Counted from the first letter of the stretch, positions 1 through 7,038 are shown. The stretch is 9,726 bases of DNA from Candidatus Moraniibacteriota bacterium (GCA_027351145.1 DAIEIZ010000011.1:1-9726), one strand, 5' to 3'. The notes: generated by a model not told the origin, from the sequence alone. Numbers and translations: made by a program.

Positions 1-340
<340 letters not shown>

Positions 341-409
341 TATCAGAAGCAAATCTGATTATATAAAAGAAAATAAATTCTTTTTATTTGAAATAGACTC
401 GAATTTTTT

Positions 410-435
410 GTCCAGTCGCTCGAAAGCGACAGGAC
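410..435 (-). other. Stem-loop with UUCG tetraloop in the rRNA leader
   Basis: On the minus strand GTCC, a T-T mismatch and GTCGCT are closed by loop TTCG, followed by AGCGAC, T and GGAC. This is a 6-bp plus 4-bp stem, the most GC-rich element of the leader. A six-T tract does not follow it, so it is more likely a structural or processing hairpin than a terminator. Confidence 0.7.
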
Positions 436-441
436 CGGACT

Positions 442-461
442 AATCGCAAAAAATTGCGATT
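442..461 (-). other. Stem-loop in the rRNA leader (8-bp stem)
   Basis: AATCGCAA pairs perfectly with TTGCGATT across a four-base T loop on the minus strand. It sits six bases upstream of the UUCG hairpin in the transcript, so the two could stack. No run of T follows, which argues against a terminator. Confidence 0.65.
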
Positions 462-467
462 AATTTT

Positions 468-502
468 GTTTCTCTAAATCAAAAGGTAAGATTCAGAGAA
501 AC
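468..502 (-). other. Long stem-loop in the rRNA leader (13-bp stem)
   Basis: GTTTCTCTGAATC pairs with GATTTAGAGAAAC on the minus strand across a nine-base loop. The only departure from perfect pairing is one G-U. This is the longest helix in the leader and a reasonable RNase III-type processing or antitermination structure. That role is inferred from position only. Confidence 0.7.
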
Positions 503-510
503 TATTCTAT

Positions 511-523
511 TTTTAAAGTTCAC
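511..523 (-). promoter_or_regulatory. Possible boxA-like antitermination element
   Basis: On the minus strand the leader reads GTGAACTTTAAAA, close to the classical boxA form TGCTCTTTAACAA. It lies between the promoter and the stem-loops, the expected position for a Nus-factor site in an rrn leader. The match is partial and the sequence AT-rich, so chance resemblance is possible. Confidence 0.3.
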
Positions 524-535
524 GCTTTCCATTCT

Positions 536-566
536 TACGAACAAAAAACACATCTCTACGAACAAA
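536..566 (-). repeat. Direct repeat of TTTGTTCGTA in the rRNA leader
   Basis: The ten-base word TTTGTTCGTA occurs twice, at 536-545 and 557-566 (minus-strand reading), with starts 21 bases apart, two helical turns. It lies downstream of the promoter and so would be transcribed. Its role is unknown. Confidence 0.5.
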
Positions 567-658
567 CACAATCATACGCAAAGATGTATTTTTTGACTCA
601 CCCTTTAATTTTAAAAGTTTTATTGAGTATTATTTAATGCCTTGTTTGGTTTTAAATA

Positions 659-664
659 ATTATA
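659..664 (-). promoter_or_regulatory. Second -10-like box (TATAAT) in the rRNA control region
   Basis: A perfect TATAAT, preceded by CCAGG, lies 25 bases downstream of the -10 box of the main rRNA promoter. No good -35 hexamer is found 16-18 bases upstream. A 9-bp inverted repeat, ATTATTTAA/TTAAATAAT at 629-660, overlaps the box and could form a cruciform or operator. It may be a weak second promoter P2, or just AT-rich sequence. Confidence 0.3.
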
Positions 665-688
665 CCTGGAACTCAACTGTCTTTAGAC

Positions 689-717
689 ATTGTAGAGCTC
701 TTTTTGAAACCTGTCAA
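689..717 (-). promoter_or_regulatory. Main rRNA promoter (sigma70 type)
   Basis: On the minus strand TTGACA (712-717) is followed by exactly 17 bases and TACAAT (689-694). This is a perfect -35 box and a five-of-six -10 box at ideal spacing, by far the strongest promoter in the window. It points at the 16S gene about 340 bases downstream. Transcription should start near 680-683. It lies 20 bases past the stop of the decayed gene at 738-1053, so the rrn operon has its own start. Confidence 0.85.
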
Positions 718-737
718 GAGGTGAATTTTCAACCTCC

Positions 738-1053
738 CTAAGCGTTGGATAAAGTCGAGTTTTCTAGCTTAACAAGCCATATTTCATTACCTTCCAAGCG
801 CATATCAACTTCTTTTGCTTTTTCCTTGTTTTCTGCTAATGTAGATTTAACATAATTCACATATTCCGTCAGAAGATCAACTTTTTCCATTAAAACATCC
901 GAAAACCTCAAGAGCACCCTTCACATTTCCAGGCACAGCATCAAAATACCGCTTCACCCATTAAGTGTTCACATCGAAATGTTTTCCAACTTCTTCTATT
1001 GATTTTTATTTTCTTCGTTTATAATCATATTTTAGCACTTCTAAAATCACCAT
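738..1053 (-). pseudogene. Decayed small gene behind the GH1 gene
   Basis: An intact 50-codon frame runs from ATG at 888-890 to TAG at 738-740. It encodes a charged, helix-forming peptide starting MEKVDLLTEYVNYVKSTLAE. In the frame one base over, protein-like sequence continues upstream (KSIEEVGKHFDVNT, then WVKRYFDAVPGNVKGALEV), interrupted by TAA at 961-963 and at 1006-1008. Removing one T from the TTTT run at 902-905 joins the two frames as GALEVSDVLMEKVD. That frame reaches an ATG at 1051-1053, which overlaps the stop of the GH1 gene (TGATG), and the full span is 105 codons plus one base. The middle part reads like a helix-turn-helix followed by a helical tail, but I do not recognise a family. 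Alternatively only the 50-aa frame is a gene; it has no Shine-Dalgarno sequence. Confidence 0.5.
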
Positions 1054-2306
1054 CAAACTTCCATTTCATTACCCTTGCAAATCTTGGCATATTCCAGCGC
1101 GCTAGGCCGAATTTTTCGCTCCATAGTTTTATAGTCAACTTCAATCAGTCCGAAGCGAGGCCAAAAACCACGAACCTCCGGAAATTCAAAATTATCCAAA
1201 AGCGACCAATGCAAATAACCTCGCACATCCGCGCCTTCCTGAATAGCCACGTGCATAAGGCACAAATGATCTTTGATAAATTCAGTGCGTCGCGAATCAT
1301 CCGCGTCAGCTATTCCGTTTTCCGTAATATAAACTGGCAAATCATATTTTTTCAAACTCAAGAGAACATGATAAATCCCTCCGGGACAAATTTCCCAACC
1401 CAAATCATTTCGATTGCCTGAATCAAGCTTCTTTCTTTTCCACGTAATCAGATGGCGAGAATAATAATTACAACCGATAAATGTGCAATGTGGGATTGCT
1501 TTTCGAAGAAAAAATTTACTAAAAAATTCAATAACAGAGGTGATTAAAAAATTTAGTCCCGGAAAAATTCTAGCGTCATAGTGAGTAATGCTATTGGCGA
1601 CTCCAACCTCTGCTTTTGGATCAATCTCTTTGATTGCCTCAACTGCTCTCTCAAATGCTGAGAACAAATTGAAAAATCCTCGCAAGAAATTGATGATTCC
1701 TTTTTTTCCCGGCGGTTGCGATCCGCGATAATAGCCAAAACTAATGCTCACATTTGGCTCATTCACCACTACCCAAAATCTCACCAAATCTCTATATTCT
1801 CCTGCTATTTTTTCTACGAATCTGGAAAAATAATCTGCTGATTTTTTGTTTGTCCAGCCACCCAGATCGTTAAACCAAATCGGTTCAGTCCAATGCCAAA
1901 GCGTTACAAATGGCTCCATTCCGCGGTCCCTCAGCGCTTGCAAAACTTGGCGATAATGTTCAATTTCTCGTTCATCAAATTTACCTTCTTCCGGTTCAAC
2001 TCGCGACCATTCAATGGAAAAACGATGCGCATTATGACCTAAAGATTTCGCCAGATCAAAATCTTCTTCAAAGCGATTATAGTGATCGCAAGCGCGACCG
2101 GAAACATAATTTTTCGGATCAAACATTTCCGGAAATTTTTTTTGTTGCCAATCTGCCCATTTATCTTTTGCTTCTTTGGCCAAGCGCTTGGCATTATTTT
2201 TCTCCCACTGCGTCCAATCATTGTTCATTCCACCTTCAACCTGATGCGCCGCAGTTGCCGCGCCCCATAAAAATCCTTTGGGAAATTTTAATTTCTCGGT
2301 TTGCAT
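1053..2306 (-). CDS. GH1 family beta-glycosidase (beta-glucosidase/galactosidase type)
   Basis: Retaining glycoside hydrolase of family GH1, 417 aa against the usual 440-480. The N-terminus has the family signature FPKGFLWGAATAAHQVEGG (residues 8-26, including Q22). The acid/base glutamate is E183 in VNEP (181-184) and the nucleophile E329 in ITENG (327-331). Other sugar-site residues are H138 and W139, N182, Y281 and W367, with E374 in DNFEF; most GH1 enzymes have DNFEW there, so one aromatic is changed. No signal peptide is present, so the enzyme should be cytoplasmic and act on imported oligosaccharides or glycosides; the exact sugar cannot be read from sequence. ATG follows the serS stop codon with no gap, so translation is probably coupled. 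No Shine-Dalgarno sequence is seen at a useful distance. The family call is very secure, the substrate is open. Confidence 0.95.
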   Translation of the reverse strand: MQTEKLKFPKGFLWGAATAAHQVEGGMNNDWTQWEKNNAKRLAKEAKDKWADWQQKKFPEMFDPKNYVSGRACDHYNRFEEDFDLAKSLGHNAHRFSIEWSRVEPEEGKFDEREIEHYRQVLQALRDRGMEPFVTLWHWTEPIWFNDLGGWTNKKSADYFSRFVEKIAGEYRDLVRFWVVVNEPNVSISFGYYRGSQPPGKKGIINFLRGFFNLFSAFERAVEAIKEIDPKAEVGVANSITHYDARIFPGLNFLITSVIEFFSKFFLRKAIPHCTFIGCNYYSRHLITWKRKKLDSGNRNDLGWEICPGGIYHVLLSLKKYDLPVYITENGIADADDSRRTEFIKDHLCLMHVAIQEGADVRGYLHWSLLDNFEFPEVRGFWPRFGLIEVDYKTMERKIRPSALEYAKICKGNEMEV

Positions 2307-3632
2307 TTATTTTTTTACGATTTTCTCCAAACCTCCCGGCATCCATTTTCTCAAAACTTCCGGCACCGTTACCGATCCGTCTTCATTTTGATAGTTTTCC
2401 AAAATGGCAATCAGCGGCCGCACGGATGGCAGAGCGGTATTATTGAGAAGGTAGGCAAATTTTTTGTTTCCGTTATTATCTTTGTATTTCACATTGAGCC
2501 TTCTGGCTTGCCAATCAACAAAATTTGAGGCTGATCCGGTTTCACCCCAACGATCCAGCCCCGGCATCCAAGCTTCCAAATCAAATGCGCGATATTTTCC
2601 CGGCGCCATATCTCCTGTGCAAATTTGCAACTTACGATATGGCAAACCAAGCTCTTGATGCATTTCTTCTGAAATTGCGACCATTTCTTCTTGCAATTTA
2701 GTTGCCGCGTCAATGTCAGCCGTAGAAACAACTACTTGCTCAACTTTGAAAAATTCATGCACGCGATAGAGTCCCTTATTATCTTTGCCATAATCCCCAA
2801 TCTCACTGCGATAGCACGGAGAAAATCCGCAAACTCTGATTGGCAATCTTGCCTCATCAAGTATTTCATCAGAAAAATAGGCCAACAGCGATGGCTCGGC
2901 CGTACCAACCAAAAATTTCTTTTCTTTTGAATCCGCACCGTCCATTTCTTTGTCGCGCGTGGCAATTTGATAGATATTGTCCGACGCACTGTCGTAGTCA
3001 GCGCCTTTGAAATATCCACTGCCAAACAAAGCAAAACTTTTGATGAGCGTCGGCGGAATAATTGGCGCGTAACCTTTTTCCACCATTTTATTAAGCGCAT
3101 ACATCATGAGAGCCATCACGAGTAACGACCCTTCATTTTTCAGATAATATCCCCGATACCCAGAAACTTTCGCTCCTTTTTCAAAATCAATGATATCTAA
3201 ATTTTCCGCAAGCTCTATGTGCGTTTTGGGTTTAAAAGTGAACTCACGAATCTTGCCTTTACGGTAAATTTCAACATTTCCGCCATCATCTTTTCCAACC
3301 GGCGTATCATCTGACGGAATTGTTGGCACTTGCACCATAAGCACTTCAAACTGTTTTTTCAGCTGGGCATATTCCGGTTCGGCTTTGGCCATTTTTTCTT
3401 TCACCGCTTTTCCTTGCTCAATCGCTACTTTCCGGTCATCATCAGTTTTGCTCAATTGCATGAGTTCATTCAGTTTATTTTTCTCCGCGCTCAAAAGTTC
3501 AATATACTGCAAAGACTCAACGCGCTTTTTATCCACCTCCAAAAGCTCGTCAAGATCGAGCTTAATGTTTTTATTCTTAATCACTTCCTTAATTTTATCC
3601 GCATTCTCGCGGATGAATTTGATGTCTAACAT
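2307..3632 (-). CDS. serS: Seryl-tRNA synthetase
   Basis: Class II synthetase that charges tRNA-Ser with serine in the cytoplasm; 441 aa, normal for bacterial SerRS (about 420-430). It opens with the family start MLDIKFIREN. Residues 27-100 form the long antiparallel coiled coil that grips the tRNA variable arm. The serine-binding loop is GTAEPSLL (243-250). Motif 2 follows at about 271-296 with R275 in CYRSEIG and the VHEFFKVE strand. Motif 3 is LNNTALPSVRPLIAILENYQ (396-415) with R405; NNT replaces the NGS or NAT of better-known enzymes. Start chosen because it is the conserved N-terminus. It heads a two-gene unit with the GH1 glycosidase. No Shine-Dalgarno sequence precedes the ATG, but a TATAAC box lies 19 bases upstream. 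Confidence 0.97.
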   Translation of the reverse strand: MLDIKFIRENADKIKEVIKNKNIKLDLDELLEVDKKRVESLQYIELLSAEKNKLNELMQLSKTDDDRKVAIEQGKAVKEKMAKAEPEYAQLKKQFEVLMVQVPTIPSDDTPVGKDDGGNVEIYRKGKIREFTFKPKTHIELAENLDIIDFEKGAKVSGYRGYYLKNEGSLLVMALMMYALNKMVEKGYAPIIPPTLIKSFALFGSGYFKGADYDSASDNIYQIATRDKEMDGADSKEKKFLVGTAEPSLLAYFSDEILDEARLPIRVCGFSPCYRSEIGDYGKDNKGLYRVHEFFKVEQVVVSTADIDAATKLQEEMVAISEEMHQELGLPYRKLQICTGDMAPGKYRAFDLEAWMPGLDRWGETGSASNFVDWQARRLNVKYKDNNGNKKFAYLLNNTALPSVRPLIAILENYQNEDGSVTVPEVLRKWMPGGLEKIVKK

Positions 3633-3651
3633 ATAATTAAATTACTAAATC

Positions 3652-3657
3652 GTTATA
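3652..3657 (-). promoter_or_regulatory. Candidate -10 box close to serS
   Basis: TATAAC lies 19 bases upstream of the serS ATG, so a transcript from it would have a leader of only about ten bases. No clear -35 box is present at 16-18 bases (TTGTAT is 20 bases away). The distance matches those seen before lysS and the 333-aa gene. AT-rich sequence makes chance matches likely. Confidence 0.3.
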
Positions 3658-3691
3658 TTTGCTAAATTATTTGAAAAATACAAAATTATTC

Positions 3692-3702
3692 CCCCAAAGG
3701 GG
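3692..3702 (-). terminator. Weak terminator-like hairpin between the mannosyltransferase gene and serS
   Basis: CCCC-TTT-GGGG on the minus strand, followed by GAATAATTTTGTATTTTT. A four-pair all-GC stem followed at a short distance by T-rich sequence could end transcription of the upstream two-gene unit. The stem is short, so it is a weak call. Confidence 0.35.
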
Positions 3703-3755
3703 AGATAGAAAAAGATGTTGAGAATTGATAAAATCCCTTATTCATAACTAAAATC

Positions 3756-3784
3756 ACTATATCATGGGTTTTAAAAAATATAAA
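3756..3784 (-). promoter_or_regulatory. Candidate upstream serS promoter
   Basis: TTTATA (3779-3784), 17 bases, then TATAGT (3756-3761) on the minus strand: four and five matches of six to the sigma70 boxes at ideal spacing. It begins just behind the mannosyltransferase stop codon and would give a leader of about 115 bases containing the CCCC/GGGG hairpin. It competes with the nearer TATAAC box as the serS promoter. Confidence 0.35.
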
Positions 3785-3791
3785 GTTCGCC

Positions 3792-4892
3792 TTACCCTGC
3801 CCAATAATTATTGACAAACAGCATCACATCGAGTGCCAAAAAGAGCGTCGAGGCGAAAATCCAACCTAGCTGAAATGTTCGATTTTTGACTGATGCCAGA
3901 AGAATAAACATGGGGAAAAGCACCAAGCTGTAGCGTCCGATGCTCATGAGTGTTCCTGATGTCAAAGCTGAAAGAACAGTAAGCGACATAAAAATGGCAT
4001 AGAGCAAGGATAACTTCCGATACACAAGATACACCACAGAAATAATCATCACTGTGAAAAATGCATCAATCGCAAAATTAACAATCGCTGGGTGACTGAA
4101 AAACAGAAAGTGATCAGGATTCAAGCGAAATGATCGACCCCAGACACTTTCTAGCTTGAAAAATAAAAACAGATCATGAAACCTGATCTCGCTATAAATA
4201 AAAAATCCGGCTGTCGCAATCGGCGTTAAAAAAACTGGGAGTATTTTTGTTGAAAAAATGCTTTTCCAACCATAGGTTTCCCAAATTTTCCAAAAAATTG
4301 GAAGCGCCAAAAAAATTCCATTGCTATGCGCCAGAGCACCAAAAAAAGCAAACAGTCCCGCCAACCAAAAATTCTTCTTGAATGCATAATAAAAAGTAGC
4401 CAGTGTCAAAAAAAGAAATACTGATTCGGTATAAACAATATTAAAGAAAAAAGCGGTTGGAAAAACCAACATGAAAATTATCGGCAACTCCGGATCAATC
4501 TCCGGATGGAATTCCTTCATGAACCGATAGAAATAGGCGCACGCTAAAAACAAAAAGGTCATGCTAATGAACCATCCAGCCAAAACAAAATGACCCAAAA
4601 GAATTGTTCCGACAATTTTCATGAGCGCCGGATAGAGCGGGAAAAAAGCCACATTGGAAAGCAAGTTATCTGTCTTGAGATAATAGCCATTATTCACGAT
4701 ATCCAAATACCAAAAAGAATCCCAGCGATTATGCATGCTGACAAAATCCCAGCTTTGAGTTGTCGGAAAACTCTCCGGCATAATCCAGGTATAAGCGGTG
4801 TCCGGATTCAGATTAAACCGGTTTAGTGCCACAAACCCGAAAACATTCACAGCGACAAGCCATACTGCAATGAGCGTCAATATTTTTTTCAT
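3792..4892 (-). CDS. PIG-V-like integral membrane mannosyltransferase (GT-C fold)
   Basis: A 366-aa polytopic membrane protein with about ten hydrophobic helices, the first at residues 3-24. Two hallmarks of the PIG-V/Mannosyl_trans2 family are visible: NRWDSFWYLDIVNNGY at 55-70, where the Asp (D58) of RWD sits in the first luminal/periplasmic loop, and FFPLYPALMKIVG at 83-95. YTES (154-157) and SIGRYSLVLFPMFILLA near 317-333 also fit. Family members use a polyprenyl-phosphate sugar, so the likely role is adding mannose or a related sugar to a lipid or surface glycan at the outer membrane face; acceptor and sugar are unknown. Its ATG overlaps the stop of the upstream nucleotidyltransferase gene by ATGA, so the two are translationally coupled. 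No separate ribosome binding site is seen. Alternatively it is a PMT-like GT-C enzyme of another family, which I consider less likely. Confidence 0.8.
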   Translation of the reverse strand: MKKILTLIAVWLVAVNVFGFVALNRFNLNPDTAYTWIMPESFPTTQSWDFVSMHNRWDSFWYLDIVNNGYYLKTDNLLSNVAFFPLYPALMKIVGTILLGHFVLAGWFISMTFLFLACAYFYRFMKEFHPEIDPELPIIFMLVFPTAFFFNIVYTESVFLFLTLATFYYAFKKNFWLAGLFAFFGALAHSNGIFLALPIFWKIWETYGWKSIFSTKILPVFLTPIATAGFFIYSEIRFHDLFLFFKLESVWGRSFRLNPDHFLFFSHPAIVNFAIDAFFTVMIISVVYLVYRKLSLLYAIFMSLTVLSALTSGTLMSIGRYSLVLFPMFILLASVKNRTFQLGWIFASTLFLALDVMLFVNNYWAG

Positions 4893-5290
4893 TTTCTTAG
4901 CTTTGACGATTTATATCTCTCCGGAGCATAACTTTTCAACCTTACAATTCTTGACTGCAATTTAAATTTTTTTAATTTTTTCCTGAGTTCAATCAAATCC
5001 GCCTCTTGATCATATCCCAGCGCAATCACATCCGGTCGATATTGGTTGATCACGGAATATTTATCCTCCAAATCACCCAAAATCACTTCGTCGGCCAGTC
5101 CACTTTTCTTCACCGCCTCCAATCGCTCATCCTCACTGTTTTTCGTCCACTCGCCTTTGACTCGAAGTACGGTCTCATCTCTCGCAGTTACCACAATCAG
5201 ATATTCCCCCGACGCTTTCGCTTGCGTGAGATAACTTTTATGTCCTTCATGGAAAATATCAAACGTCCCAAACGCCATTACTCTTTTCAT
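4889..5290 (-). CDS. RibL-like nucleotidyltransferase (FAD synthetase or cytidylyltransferase type)
   Basis: A 133-aa single-domain nucleotidyltransferase of the HxGH (Rossmann-like) superfamily. GTFD (8-11) and HEGH (14-17) form the nucleotide-binding loop. RDETVLRVKG (37-46), DVIALGYDQ (87-95) and the late YKSSK (126-130), in place of the ISST-type motif, complete the site. The segments VVTARDETV and PDVIALGYDQ closely resemble archaeal RibL, which adenylates FMN to FAD; the related TagD enzymes instead make CDP-glycerol. Overlap with a membrane sugar transferase gene (ATGA) makes an activating role in surface-glycan supply an alternative to flavin metabolism. The sequence alone does not decide. 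Start chosen because the GTFD strand must begin about five residues from the N-terminus. No clear Shine-Dalgarno; GGGA lies nine bases upstream. Confidence 0.85.
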   Translation of the reverse strand: MKRVMAFGTFDIFHEGHKSYLTQAKASGEYLIVVTARDETVLRVKGEWTKNSEDERLEAVKKSGLADEVILGDLEDKYSVINQYRPDVIALGYDQEADLIELRKKLKKFKLQSRIVRLKSYAPERYKSSKLRK

Positions 5291-5453
5291 ATTTTAAAAT
5301 CCCAATTTACCAATTACTCTTTGCAACGCCAAAAGTCCAATTTCCAAAAATTCACCAGTGATATTCCCGCTTTTTATCGGTTGAGTTGTATTTACTGTCA
5401 ATATTCGCCACCTTCTCAAAAAAAGTTTCTGCCAACCAACGACTGTTGCTGCC
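5291..5453. other. Spacer between lysS and the RibL-like gene
   Basis: 163 bases without a convincing gene. It holds the promoter candidate at 5373-5401. On the minus strand it also carries three AATTGG words within the last 60 bases before the ATG (GAAATTGGAC, GTAATTGG and TAAATTGGG), which look like a degenerate short repeat. A 62-codon frame crosses it and overlaps the lysS end but shows no protein character. No terminator hairpin for lysS was found. Confidence 0.5.
5373..5401 (-). promoter_or_regulatory. Candidate promoter of the RibL-like / mannosyltransferase unit
   Basis: TTGACA (5396-5401) is a perfect -35 box, followed by 17 bases and GATAAA (5373-5378), four of six matches to TATAAT. 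It lies in the spacer after lysS and would leave a leader of about 75 bases. It supports separate transcription of the two-gene unit. Confidence 0.5.
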
Positions 5454-6935
5454 TCATTTTCCTGTTTCTGCGTGAAGAACAAAGTTTCTCATTGACGGAA
5501 AAATCACCGTCTCGCGGATGGATTTGTTCATCAGAAACGAAAACAACCGCTCACTCATTCCAAAACCAAATGCCGGAGGCATGCCATATTCCAATGCTTC
5601 TACAAAATCTTCATCCATCATTTGCGCCTCAGCATCTCCCGCTTCGCGCGCCTTCATTTGCTCCAGAAAACGATTTTTTTGATCAATCGGATCATTTAGT
5701 TCGGAAAAAGCATTACACAACTCACTTTTTCCCGCTACAATTTGAAAGCGTAAAGTTTTTTTGGGATTTTTTGGATCCAATTTCGCAAGTGGCGAAACTT
5801 CCAACGGATGCCCGACTAAAAAACACGGTTGAATCAATTTTTGCCGAACAGTTTTTTTGTAGAGCAGATCAATCATTCGACCTTTCGAATAACCCGGTTC
5901 GTATTTAATTTTTAATTCATCCGCCCTTTTCTTCAAATTTTCAACCGTCAATTCGTCATTCAAATCCAATCCGGTTTCTTTTTTAAATTCCGTGAAATAG
6001 TCGATAATCGGAAATTTCTTGCTCCAGTCGATTTTATTTTCTTCATATTCCGTAACAAGTCCATTTGCAACTTTTTCCACTATTTCCCGATACATTTTTT
6101 CGCAGAATTCCATTCCTTTTTGAAAATCCCAATAACTGGCATAAAATTCCATATGATCAAATTCTTGCAAGTGGTCGCGGTCCATTCCTTCATTGCGAAA
6201 AACCCGTCCAATCTCAAAAACCCGCTCGTAGCCTCCCACAAGCAGTCTTTTGAGTGGTAGCTCCAGGGAGATTCTAAGGTAGAAGTCTTGATCTAGAGCA
6301 TTGTAGTGCGTCACAAACGGTTGCGCATCCGCTCCACCCGGCGTGTGCTCCAAAACCGATGTTTGCACTTCCAAAAAGTTTTCCGCCATCAATGCCCCGC
6401 GAATAGTTTGCCAAAAAACGTTTTTCTTTCTAAACAACTCTCGCGTTTCAATATTTATCATTAAATCCAAATATCTTTTTCGCAAAAGCGCTTCTTCATC
6501 TTTTAGACCAAAATATTCGCTCGGAATCGGTCGGATATTTTTGGAAAGCACTTTCCAATCATGCACTTCCAAAGTTTTTTCATTTTGTTTAGTCAAAAAT
6601 AATTTTCCCAACACTTGGACAAAATCTCCGATTTCGATATTTTTGGCAAATAGTTTATACTTTTCCTCGTTCATATTCCTTTTGTTCAAAAAAATCTGAA
6701 TCTTTCCGGTGCCATCTTCAATATGCGCAAAAGTCGATCCGCCCATCGGTCGATTAGATTTCACTCGACCAAGCAAAGTTATGTCGCTCTGGCCTTCGGT
6801 GGACAATTCCCCGAAACGCTCCAGCGCTTCCCTATTCGTCATCGACCGTTCACATTTCTCCGGATAGGCTTCCATTCCAAATTCCCGGATATTTTTCAGT
6901 TTTTCCAGTTTTGTTTCCAAAATATCTTCACGCAT
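5454..6935 (-). CDS. lysS: Lysyl-tRNA synthetase, class II
   Basis: Charges tRNA-Lys with lysine; 493 aa from the start chosen here, against 505 in E. coli. An N-terminal OB-fold anticodon-binding domain covers about residues 52-130 (ITLLGRVKSNRPMGG onward). The catalytic core starts at RKRYLDLMIN (152-161, motif 1 region). Motif 2 is VFRNEGMDRDHLQEFDHMEF (245-264) with R247. Motif 3 is PPAFGFGMSERLFSFL (453-468) with R463. The standard form is PPTAGLGIGIDRLVMLL, so the loop here is one residue shorter and D is replaced by E. The conserved GGYERVFEIGR (234-244) secures LysRS over AspRS or AsnRS. An ATG 30 bases upstream (6963-6965) would add MCYKKLKHHT, but it lies upstream of an extended -10 box (TGTTATAAA, 6954-6962), so the inner ATG is preferred. 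No Shine-Dalgarno sequence is visible at either start. Confidence 0.96.
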   Translation of the reverse strand: MREDILETKLEKLKNIREFGMEAYPEKCERSMTNREALERFGELSTEGQSDITLLGRVKSNRPMGGSTFAHIEDGTGKIQIFLNKRNMNEEKYKLFAKNIEIGDFVQVLGKLFLTKQNEKTLEVHDWKVLSKNIRPIPSEYFGLKDEEALLRKRYLDLMINIETRELFRKKNVFWQTIRGALMAENFLEVQTSVLEHTPGGADAQPFVTHYNALDQDFYLRISLELPLKRLLVGGYERVFEIGRVFRNEGMDRDHLQEFDHMEFYASYWDFQKGMEFCEKMYREIVEKVANGLVTEYEENKIDWSKKFPIIDYFTEFKKETGLDLNDELTVENLKKRADELKIKYEPGYSKGRMIDLLYKKTVRQKLIQPCFLVGHPLEVSPLAKLDPKNPKKTLRFQIVAGKSELCNAFSELNDPIDQKNRFLEQMKAREAGDAEAQMMDEDFVEALEYGMPPAFGFGMSERLFSFLMNKSIRETVIFPSMRNFVLHAETGK

Positions 6936-6953
6936 AGTATGGTGTTTTAGTTT

Positions 6954-6962
6954 TTTATAACA
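6954..6962 (-). promoter_or_regulatory. Extended -10 box of lysS
   Basis: TGTTATAAA on the minus strand is a TGn-TATAAA extended -10 element ending 18 bases before the preferred lysS ATG. Transcription would start about ten bases before that ATG, giving a nearly leaderless message. No good -35 box lies at the right spacing. Just upstream, TTGCTA-17-TAGAGT is a weaker alternative. Confidence 0.4.
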
Positions 6963-7038
6963 CATTAACTCTAGCGCATTTGGCGCAAATTAGCAATTTT
7001 TTTGGGAAAAATAAAAAACAAACCTCGATTAGTCCATG

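Larger units (their letters stand above)
341..682 (-). other. 16S rRNA leader, transcribed spacer
   Basis: About 340 bases lie between the predicted transcription start and the mature 16S 5' end. The stretch is AT-rich, has no credible open frame, and is full of stem-loops listed separately. It should be transcribed as the precursor leader and removed by processing. The 5' strand of the usual long 16S processing stem must be somewhere here, but its 3' partner lies outside the window. A last small hairpin, ATCAGA/TCTGAT with a six-base loop at 342-359, sits directly against the mature 5' end. Confidence 0.75.

Noticed and set aside
410..461. Leader hairpins as intrinsic terminators
   Set aside because: They lie between a strong promoter and 16S, and no proper T-run follows either stem on the minus strand.
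1910..2446. 178-codon plus-strand frame
   Set aside because: Antisense to the GH1 gene and serS, with no protein-family features.
5294..5482. 62-codon minus-strand frame across the lysS/RibL spacer
   Set aside because: It overlaps the lysS end in another frame, holds the promoter candidate, and its composition shows no protein character; its tail is made of the AATTGG-type spacer words.
5006..5908. 300-codon plus-strand frame
   Set aside because: It is antisense to the RibL-like gene, the spacer and lysS, crosses two well-supported genes and has no recognisable domain; long antisense frames are common opposite biased coding sequence.
6936..6965. Upstream ATG adding ten residues to LysRS
   Set aside because: It lies upstream of the extended -10 box TGTTATAAA, the extra residues MCYKKLKHHT do not resemble the family N-terminus, and the inner ATG gives the usual length.
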